From contig OY776120.1 of the NCBI GenBank assembly GCA_963675135.1, positions 58,896,063-58,960,062 of the forward strand: a DNA stretch of 64,000 nucleotides, in the 5' to 3' direction. Below, piece by piece: positions 56,601 through 64,000 of the stretch (position 1 is its first letter; the number at the start of each line of letters is the position of its first letter). The notes below the pieces were generated by a model. It saw only the letters and a list, made by a program, of their open reading frames with translations, was not told where the DNA came from and searched no databases. The position numbers and the translations under genes were made by a program. The stretch is from Galeopsis tetrahit. Lineage: Eukaryota; Streptophyta; Magnoliopsida; Lamiales; Lamiaceae.

Positions 56601-57794
56601 GCTGGAGACCGAAATCAAGTTTTTCGAGATGTGTGGGACAACTAAGACATTCGAAAAATTGAGAGACTCAAGTTGAGGAAAGCGCATAGAACCAGTGTGG
56701 GATATGTGTAAACCTTTACCATCACCAATTTCAACGTTGTTAGGCCCATCAAATGGTGAGTGAAGAGAGAGGTTGGCGAGGTCGTTGGTGATGTGGTGCG
56801 AAGCACCTGACTCAAGAATCCAGCGCTCGGCAGGATGTGCCGAAGAGGCTGAGTGGGCCGAGTACGCCGGGCGAGCACCTGTTCGATTGAGGTGGGAGGT
56901 CGGTGGGTACTGTCTATGTGGGAGGCGAGGACCAGTAGATGGAGCAGTAGGCGATGAGGGAATCTCAGGGCAGGTGCGAGCAGTGTGCCCCGGTGTACGA
57001 CAATATTGGCAGGTGCCAAGATAGGGCCTTTGCGAGGACTGGCGAGGACGAGTGTCAACAGTTTTATACCTCGAGTCAGGTCGCGAGGAGCGATGATGAG
57101 GTTTACCAGCAGTGAGAGCAGATGCAGGTATGATGACCGAGGCTGGTCGCGAGGCAAGTTGAACCTCAGTACTGAGGAGCTTGTCGTAGAGCTCGGCAAA
57201 AGAGATGGGCTGTTCGCGAGCTTGGATGGCATTTGCTATGTCATTGTAAGACTCATCAAGGCCGGTTAGGACCTGGAGGGTGACGTCCTCGGCATCAGAG
57301 GTAATGCTGAGGAGAGCAAGTTCGTCGACCACAGAGCGAACTTTCATAAGGAAGTCAGAGATCGGGCGAGCACCTTTGGTCAGAGAGCGAAACTTGGTTT
57401 TGAGGGCAAGGATGCGGCCTCTGGAGGGTTTTCCAAACATACTTTCAAGCATCGACCAGGCTTCACAGGAGGAGTTGGTTGATGCAACAAAGGGAATAAG
57501 TTCAGGAGACATGGATCCAACCATGGCCGAAAAGATAAGGTTGTCCTGACACACCCACAGATCGTGTGCAGGGTTGGGAACCGTGGCGGTGGTGTCGGTG
57601 GTGCCGGCGGCAGCTGGGATTGTGGAAGGTGGGCATGGATGCGTGCCCAAGACATAGCCAAAGAGGTTGTGTCCAGTAAGAAGAAGACGAAGCTGAAATG
57701 ACCAAGCACCATAGTTGGTGGAGGTGAGCTTCAAGGACATGTTTGCAAGTCCTTTAAAGGTGATTGGTGCCGGCAACTGAGAGGAGGCGGCCAT
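53661..57794 (-). pseudogene. Copia Gag-Pol polyprotein with two nonsense codons
   Basis: One frame runs from MAASSQ (57794; an earlier Met at 57872 is in frame) to TGA at 53661-53663, about 1377 codons. In order: Gag, CCHC knuckle (CQYC...GHTARTC), protease, GAG-pre-integrase (WHARLGHPS), integrase (FSDVWS, SDNGGEF, E in NGMSERRHR), reverse transcriptase (KARLVAKGF, YVDDLI, FLGV) and RNase H (FTDADWAGD, STEAEYRALA). Stops lie in the reverse transcriptase tail (TAA, 54492-54494) and just before the last RNase H block (TAG, 54030-54032). The protease motif reads ESGA, with Glu for the catalytic Asp. The element cannot move on its own. Confidence 0.92.
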
Positions 57795-57961
57795 TGTATT
57801 GAGTAGATCAGCGGAGAGAGTAGAGGGGCAGTAACGAGCTGGGCGTCGTACGACGGACGGCGGCGGCGGCACTTCAGAGACGAAGGCGGCGGCGGCGGCT
57901 GGAGTTTGCAGCGGCGGCTAGGGTTTGGATCAGGCGTGAGCCAAATGACTCGATGATACCA

Positions 57962-58152
57962 TATAGAGAATATAAATATGTGGAAATATTATTTCTTGAT
58001 TAGTTGTAGGAATGATTTACAATGGGTATTTATACAAGTGATATTTAGGTCTAACCTAACCCTAATGGGCTTTATAAGAGAGCCATAGGAAACTAAGATG
58101 GACCTATACAATAAATAAGAATAAGAGTGTATTTACTAATATAGGTCCAATA
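57962..58152 (-). repeat. Copia 5' LTR
   Basis: 191 bp. The primer-binding site, TGGTATCATCGAG on the minus strand (57949-57961), follows at once. Confidence 0.88.
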
Positions 58153-58157
58153 CAAAG

Positions 58158-58274
58158 CAGGGTCAGATGATAAGACAAATTCAGGGGAACCGAGTAAAGA
58201 TTCTCATTCTGTGAACCTGGATGAAATTCTTAATGGCGTAACCATTGATTTTGTTCTAGATCTTCATGAACAGG
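58158..58274 (+). other. Possible host exon interrupted by the Copia element
   Basis: The frame GSDDKTNSGEPSKDSHSVNL is open from a possible acceptor before the CAAAG duplication (ACTAG at about 53450) to a GTATAT donor after CATGAACAG near 58274. The composition is protein-like and the two ends have splice consensus. I do not recognise the protein. A second open, protein-like piece at about 58852-58965 (GGLVELYRMLEVKRSAEDLL), after a TGTAG acceptor, could be the next exon. Confidence 0.3.
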
Positions 58275-59560
58275 TATATTGTTGTCCGTTTGAGTAAGAA
58301 ATACTTTTTAGTTAGATATATTTGGTTTAACAAATAAAATAAATAATATTTTTCCAATATAATCTCTATGGCCCATATGGTGGTGTATTTATATGCTATT
58401 GATATGTCAAATATAGAATAATTTAGTTTCTGTAGTATATCCATTGAGATTGACCCGCTTAAAGTATTTGAGATTCTATAAATAAAGATTTATCTAATTT
58501 AGAATAATATCACTTTATCTATTTTTTTTATTTTCACATTTAATGTCCATGAGCCATCACTCTCACTGGTACGATTCATAAGAAATAGTCGATTTATCCT
58601 CTCTATCAGACACATCAGTTTAAACTATAGTGCATTTGATCGTTCTTGATTGAACATTGTCCTTAGGCCTTAGAACTAGAAGATGGAAGGAAGAGGTTGC
58701 TCCTTGATCTTTTGCATATCTAGTAAAAACTAGAAGCCACTCATGTTCAAGATTATGTTAACCATTTTCTAGTTCTAAGATTGATAATAGAGATAATCTT
58801 GTTTCACCTACTATGAGATTAAATTAATACACCTACTTTACTGTAGGTGGTTTGGTTGAGCTCTACAGGATGCTAGAGGTGAAGAGGTCTGCTGAGGACC
58901 TTCTCTCCATTTTCATGCTACAATTCAATGAATTTTGGCTCGAATTTCTCATATGTTTTTTAGATCTTTCTCAAATTAATGTTTAAAATTGGTTCCAAAT
59001 TTACTAGGATTATAAGGAAAATTTTTGAAGGTTTTGAAGATACAGAAGAAGACGAAGGAGAAAGCGACGATTTAGAGTCAAATTTTTTGTGTTGAATGTT
59101 TGGGATTACAATTTAAATAGGCTGGTTTTATACTTTAATGTAGACTGGTTTCATTTTTTATGCTTGAACTTGTTTTGTTTTTTTTTTTCCTGAATTTTCA
59201 TACCACGTTTTATACGTCTTTTAAATTCTTTGACGATGGTCCATTTTTCATGTGCACAATATGAACAATCTATCTTTTTCTTTTGTAATTTTTTGTAATG
59301 GGTATGTGACTTCAATCAAATATCAGAAATAAAAAGTAATCAACTTTTGTTTTAACTTAAATAATTTTTCATTATCGATGCTAAAAGAGTAATTGAAATA
59401 ATAAGAATAACCGGGTTGTTGACAACCTATATTTAAAGATGTAGCATTAGCTTTCTTATCGTATATGAATTTTTAATAACAAAAAACAAGTGAAGGTCCA
59501 CCAAATATTAAGTTTTTAGCACATTATTTATTTATTTATGGGTTAATTCTAAATAAATAC
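58275..59560. other. Intergenic or intronic, no gene assigned
   Basis: Apart from the exon-like piece at 58852-58965, nothing was recognised. The sequence is AT-rich without clear repeats. Confidence 0.35.
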
Positions 59561-59711
59561 ACCACCTTTTATTTCAATATCAATTTAATCACGATCTTTA
59601 CGATTATTGTAAAAAATTCCAACCTTTCATTTTGTTACAATTAGATACACATTTTTTTTTCCTACCAACAATTGATGATGTGGTTTGCCGGAGCTTGCCA
59701 CGTCAGATTAC

Positions 59712-60941
59712 CCATATTCTTTTTTATTTTTTTTATTTTCCACATCAGATTAAATTTTATATAAATAAAAATAAAAATTTATAAAAAAAAAATAAAACTT
59801 CCGCTTCTTCTACGTCTTTCTCAACTTCTCAAACTCAATACAATACAGTTCTTCTCTTCTAACCCTAAAAATCAAAATTAGAATTAACACTAAACATGGC
59901 AAAATTTCTTTTGTATTTTATATAAATAAAAATAAAAATTTATAAAAAAAAATAAAACTTCGCGTCTTTCTCAACTTCTCAAACTCAATACAGTTGTTCT
60001 CTTCTAACCTAAAAATCAAAATTAGAATTAACACTAAACATGGCAAAAAAATTTGTAAAAAATCCTTAAAAAAATTTCAGGTACTACACTGTTGATAGAT
60101 CAAGCATGGTAGAAGGATGTGGAAGATGAAGAAGAGAGGTCCTGAGGAAATTCCTAGAAATTCTACAAAATTGACAAGACATGGAATACAAATGACTTGC
60201 TCTGTATGTAATGTAGTGGGCCACAACAAAGAAAAGTTTATAAGAAACTTATTTAATAAAATAAGAAACTTACCCTCATATATTAGTGTCAAAGGTTTCA
60301 AAAATCAATACACTCATGTCTGCCATTTTTCTTCAAACATGACAAACATATAACATGACATTTTTTTAAATCACTATATATTGCTAAAAAAAAAATTAGT
60401 ATAAATGACCAAAAACACAATCTTACATGCAATTTCTCTGGTCTTTTAAAGCACGGGAACAACTTTTCTATGTTGCAGAGCAAGTCATTTGTATTTCATG
60501 TCTGGTCAATTTTGTAGAATTTCTAGGAATTTCCTCAGGACCTCTCTTCCTTATCTTCCACATCGAATGCTTGACCTATCAACAGTAGTACCTAGAATTT
60601 TTTTTAAAGGATTTTTTACAAATTTTTTTGCCATTTTTAGGGTTAGTTCTATCCTTATGATTTTGATTTTTAGGGTTAGAAGAGAATAATTTGGAGTTTG
60701 AGAAGTGAGAAAGACGCAGAAGAAGAAAAACTGTATTGAGTTTGAGAAATTGAGAAAGACGCAGAAGAAGAACTGTATTGAGTTTGAGAAGTTGAGAAAG
60801 ACGCAGAAGAAGAACTGTATTGTATTGAGTTTGAGAAGTTGAGAAAGACGTAGAAAAAGCGGAAGTTTTATTTTTATTTTTATAAATTTTATTTTTATTT
60901 ATATAAAATTTAATCTGATGTGGAAAATAAAAAAGAATATG
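59712..60941. repeat. Large inverted repeat of a MULE transposase 3' end
   Basis: The left arm (about 59712-60204) and right arm (about 60474-60941) match in inverse over most of their length, with a loop of about 270 bp. Both arms hold an AT-rich leader, a CTTTCTCAACTTCTCAAACTC block (several tandem copies in the right arm, two copies of a longer unit in the left), an intron-like ...CAGGTACTAC, and a coding piece with GPEEIPRN, KLTRHG and MTCSVC, the CCHC region at the end of MuDR-type transposases. A transcript through it would form a long hairpin. Confidence 0.8.
60117..60242 (+). pseudogene. MULE transposase C-terminal fragment (CCHC knuckle)
   Basis: About 40 codons: KMKKRGPEEIPRN, KLTRHGIQMTCSVCNVVGH, then NKEKF. 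This is the zinc-knuckle end of plant MuDR transposases; the pattern C-x2-C-x4-H-x4-C has its last Cys replaced by Phe. The rest of the transposase is absent. Part of it is repeated in reverse orientation near 60490-60560. Confidence 0.7.
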
Positions 60942-61139
60942 AGATTATTACCAATAAGGTCACTTTTATAGACTATTAAACAACTAAAACATACAACTTT
61001 TAAAATTTCCTAATAAGGTCATTTTTGTGTCAAAAAACCGTATTTGCCCTTAATATTCATATACTCCTTTAATTTATATATTTGAAATGTAATTCGAAAT
61101 TTAAATTCATAATTAATTGTTATCAATTAATTCCCAAAT
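60942..61139. other. AT-rich spacer
   Basis: Holds two GGTCA(C/T)TTTT phrases (60958 and 61017). No gene. Confidence 0.35.
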
Positions 61140-61580
61140 TATAGGGCACATTCATTCCCAAAAAAACAAAACCCTAGATCCCTCCCCCACACCAATCGGT
61201 CAAGCTCCCTCTCCACCTTGGCTGCCGTCGTCGCTGCCCATGACCTCCCCGCCGCCCCCTCCATGCCCACGGTCGTCGCCCCCCACCCCAAACTGAGAAG
61301 AGCTTATTTGGCTTCCAAATCTCCCGAGCAGTAAAAGAAATTTCCATGGATGAAAATGAATTTCGACGCGTGCTGGAGCTTTTCATCGTCGTCCGATTAT
61401 CGCGTAAGCCTCCCACACGCTCTTGAATTTCTTGATTGATTTTGGCAATTAAAATCAAAACTGTAATGGAAACTCTGATTTTGTAGAAATCTGCGTAATC
61501 GCGTAAGCCTCCATTACACTCTAGAATTTCTTGATCTCGCGATTATCGCGTATTCTTGATTTCTTGATTGATTGATTTTT
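61140..61580 (+). other. Possible 5' exon fragment of a host gene
   Basis: A GC-rich C-tract leader is followed by a start codon at 61346 with MDENEFRRVLELF, a hydrophobic and acidic phrase with protein-like composition, and a possible donor CG|GTAAG-like site (CGCGTAAGCC). The sequence after it is partly repeated (GAAACTCTGATTTTGTAGAA at 61468 and 61632; ATTATCGCGTA). I do not identify the protein. It may be a captured gene fragment. Confidence 0.3.
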
Positions 61581-61739
61581 GATTTAATTAACTGCGTATT
61601 CTTTTTTTTTTTTTTTTTTTGTTTTTTCAAAGAAACTCTGATTTTGTAGAAATCTGCCAATCTTATGCAGTTTCCACATAGCAAAGAACAAAGAGGAAAA
61701 AACTATAATGGAAAATGAGCACGGCTCAATCTTTATTTT

Positions 61740-61873
61740 CAGAAAAATCAGAATGGAGGATTGTATGTTCTGCATTGTTGACAGTTGTACTTCTAGTAGA
61801 TGCTCAAATTCTAGTTGCTAATTTAGGTGACTCAAAGGCATTTTTGTGCGCTGAGATAGCTGTTGATTGATGC
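61740..61873 (+). pseudogene. Protein phosphatase 2C exon fragment
   Basis: After a TTTTCAG acceptor the frame reads ALLTVVLLVDAQ, then ILVANLGDSKAFLC and ends in TGA at about 61870. The LVAN-x-GDS-(K/R)A phrase is a conserved PP2C core motif that carries a metal-binding Asp. The usual GSTA upstream is degraded, and neither earlier nor later exons are visible. It is probably a gene fragment caught by a transposon. Confidence 0.55.
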
Positions 61874-61919
61874 TGGCTCGTGAGTTGTGATAAAACAGGG
61901 TTGCCTTCTTAATTTCTCG

Positions 61920-62120
61920 CACTATGCCAAATTATGCTTTTTACAGCAGTTGAATAACAGCGGTTATTTTTAAAACTGCTGTTAAAACTTCAAAAACCGC
62001 TGTCATATGCATCTTTTTTCAGAACCGCTGTCATAGGTTTCACTTGTGCGCTGATAGACAGCGGTTTTTTGTAACCGCTGTGATATGTTTTAGTTATGGC
62101 TGTAATAGCTTCTCTTATGG
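61920..62120. mobile_element. CACTA left end (partial element)
   Basis: CACTATGCCAAATTATGC is followed by AACCGCTGT / ACAGCGGTT repeats in both orientations, the structure of a CACTA terminus with subterminal repeats. No matching GGCATAGTG end is present up to 64000; the right part may lie beyond the window or be lost. Confidence 0.6.
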
Positions 62121-63410
62121 AATATAATCAAATTAATCTTTAAAAATAATTAAATAAAAAAAATATGATAATTCTTTTTTAAATTACTGATTTTTTTTAT
62201 GAAATACGATTAAATTCTCAAAAATAAATATATTAAAAATATCAATTCAAAAAATAAATCTTGTAATTAATCTTCAAAATTGTACTCCGTATTTGATTAT
62301 TTATATTTTAAAGATTTTATTGATTTATAAAGAATTTTATTTTTAATTCTATTATTTTTTAAATTTTATCAATAAAGAAATATATAATGATTAACACAAT
62401 ATACGATTTTGATTAAACAAAGATATAAGTTTAAAAACATTTGTTCTTATATATTACGGAGTACTATATTATTAATAAAAAAATTTAGAAAATCTATAAT
62501 ATATCAGGTCCTATATATTATATTATTATTAAACAAATTAAGAAAATCTATTTTTTTTATCTCCCCCAAGCGCTCCTCTTTCTGTGAGAGGGGTCGCAGT
62601 CAGAGCACACCCACCGTTGTCCGTCGTCGCACGGTAAGGAGAACTAAATTGATCATTCATTGCTTTTTTTTTTTTTTTTGTTGGTGTGGAAATTGATTTT
62701 TAGATTTCATGAAATCAATGAGTAGTTCTAAAATGTTAGAGAAAATCATAAGAAACAAATTAAAGAATTAGAAAAAATCTAGAAAAAAAATCACGGCCGT
62801 TCATAAACAAATAAAAAGGAAGATGTATGAAAACTCTCCTAATCATTATCTTTCTCTAACACCAATTATTATCTCATATATAGTATATATCTTAGAAAAA
62901 AAAGGTTGACTCTTGGGAAACACAAGACTTTCAACCTATATCCTTAATTCAACATACCATAAAAAGAAAAAAAATTATTTTGATCAAATTAATAAAAATA
63001 TCCCTAACAATTATATATAGCAGTTAAAATTAATATATATGATTAATTAATAAAAATAAAATAAAGAATTTTATTTAAGATAAATATTTATAAATTAATA
63101 AAAAAAATATCAAACATTTTTTTTCTTTTTATTATTTTTTTTTTATAAATTTTGCTTTAAAAATATAGAATCCGAGTTGAATTAAAAAAAGAAGATTAAA
63201 TCCTAAAATTTATTTAATCCAGATAAGATTTAAAATAATTCATATTTAATTATTATACATATATATATATATATGCTTATAAAATAAATTTAATATTTTA
63301 ATTAGTATATGGTTATAAAATAAATTTGATATTTATTTAAAATAATTTCTAGGTTTTATTATTTTATGTAAATATAAATTTTATTGGTCTTTTAAGATTT
63401 GTATATATCA
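62121..63410. other. AT-rich region, little assigned
   Basis: Mostly A/T. A small GC-richer piece at 62560-62640 (CGCAGTCAGAGC, GTCGTCGCACG) with a GGTAAG donor-like site may be an exon remnant. No gene is supported. Confidence 0.35.
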
Positions 63411-63414
63411 ATGA

Positions 63415-63765
63415 TTTCAAAATCGGACCGGACCGGCCGGTTCAACCGGTCCAACCGTGAACCGGTCACGGATCCGGTCCGGACAATGGCCAAAACTCGT
63501 TTTAGGGGTTCAACCGGTCAAAATCGGTCAAAAACCAGTTTGACCGACCAAAACCGGTAAACCGGGCTAAAACCGGTCTGACTCGGTTTTTCTTTTTTTT
63601 TTTAATTTTTAAATTTATTTAACCGGACAATGGCCAAAACTCGTTTTAGGGGTTCAACCGATCAAAACCGGTCAAAAACCAGTTTGACCGGCCAAAACCG
63701 GTAAACCGGGCTAAAACCGGTCTGACTCGATTTTTCTTTTTTTTTTTAATTTTTAACTTTTTTTA
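63415..63765. repeat. ACCGG-rich repeat with a 144-bp tandem duplication
   Basis: GGACAATGGCCAAAACTCG starts at 63481 and again at 63625, and the two 144-bp units match almost throughout, including the CGGTTTTTC-poly-T end. The sequence is full of AACCGGT phrases, as in the hAT-type element at 1775-2310, but clear ends were not found. Confidence 0.7.
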
Positions 63766-63786
63766 ATATTAAATTTAGGTACACGG

Positions 63787-63926
63787 CCCCTTTATAATGT
63801 TTTTCACTCATGTTCCTTCCACCTTTAATCGATGTGGGACATAACATTTTAAGTTTGTTTGTTACTAGAACAAAACTACTTTTATAAGAAAAAACTCTCA
63901 TACTTTTTTTACTTTCGATGTGGGAC
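63787..63926 (-). promoter_or_regulatory. Two snRNA-like USE/TATA promoter modules
   Basis: On the minus strand TCCCACATCG occurs at 63925-63916 and 63839-63830, the plant snRNA upstream sequence element. Each is followed by a TATA box (TATAAAAG at 63886-63879; TATAAAGG at 63796-63789) after 29 and 33 bases. A spacing of 33-34 fits the polymerase II snRNA type. No snRNA sequence follows, so these are probably dispersed promoter-like repeats. Confidence 0.5.
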
Positions 63927-64000
63927 AATAATGAAGATCATATAAAGATTTTCTAACACTATTAGTTTTATAAAGTTTTTCCCTCATATTTATTCTACTC

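Larger units (their letters stand above)
53461..58152 (-). mobile_element. Copia LTR retrotransposon with TA...TA termini
   Basis: The minus-strand element has LTRs at 57962-58152 (5') and 53461-53653 (3'), and a 5-bp duplication, CAAAG (53456-53460, 58153-58157), on both sides. The LTRs begin TATTGGACC and end CTCTATA, so the usual TG...CA is replaced by TA...TA. The LTRs differ by about six substitutions and two single-base indels, so the insertion is older than the Athila. A primer-binding site and polypurine tract are in place. The pol gene is inactivated. Confidence 0.92.

Noticed and set aside
61584..61775. Minus-strand open frame over the PP2C region
   Set aside because: Begins in a poly-A tract; the plus strand holds the recognised PP2C motif.
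1..64000. CRISPR array, bacterial operons or organelle genes
   Set aside because: The repeats present are transposon arrays; spliced genes and plant transposons point to nuclear DNA.

Overview
This window is nuclear DNA from a flowering plant, most likely a eudicot. The evidence is intron-containing genes with GT-AG junctions, a group I formin with a plant-type signal peptide/membrane-span/FH1/FH2 layout, a eukaryotic tRNA-Ala(AGC), and plant-type transposon families throughout (Athila-type Gypsy, Ty1/Copia, TRIM, LINE, CACTA, MULE, hAT, PIF/Harbinger, MITEs). The only clearly intact host genes are the formin (minus strand, 17673-22930) and tRNA-Ala (41498-41570). Almost everything else is mobile DNA, much of it nested, and many insertions can be dated relative to each other from their target-site duplications (TSDs).

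Layout. 1-738: AT-rich, nothing assigned. 748-2890: a long-TIR Mutator-like element (9-bp TSD) with a non-autonomous hAT inside it (1775-2310). 3024-17155: a candidate 14-kb PIF/Harbinger element that carries an intact DDE transposase, three separate Myb/SANT-like genes, a GRF zinc-finger/membrane protein and one unrecognised gene; a 2.7-kb CACTA element (9528-12215) sits inside it. 17673-22930: the formin gene, with MITEs and a LINE tail in its introns. 23650-26110: an AT-rich repeat related to the inside of the first MULE, split by a miniature LTR element (24513-26054) whose left LTR is itself split by a LINE tail. 26600-26810: a decayed Copia reverse transcriptase. 27296-29355: a second CACTA with a nested hAT.

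29733-40660: a young, complete 10.9-kb Athila-type Gypsy element with a single 1860-residue gag-pol frame and GC-rich palindrome arrays in its LTRs; it is inserted in a MITE. 41498-41570: tRNA-Ala. 41571-47700: a hot spot of four complete non-autonomous MULEs (two TIR families) plus one MULE end, interleaved with repeated copies of one short flank; one MULE left end is tandemly triplicated. 48045-51237: a 3.2-kb hAT element with a frameshifted transposase, inserted in what looks like a phytocyanin pseudogene. 53461-58152: a Copia element (minus strand) with non-canonical TA...TA LTR ends and two nonsense codons in pol, inserted in a possible exon. 59712-60941: a large inverted repeat made from the 3' end of a MULE transposase gene. 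61140-64000: gene fragments (including a protein phosphatase 2C piece), one CACTA end, an ACCGG-rich tandem repeat, and two snRNA-like USE/TATA promoter modules.

Exon joins, TIRs and TSDs were read by eye from the bases; family names rest on recognised motifs and no database search was made.
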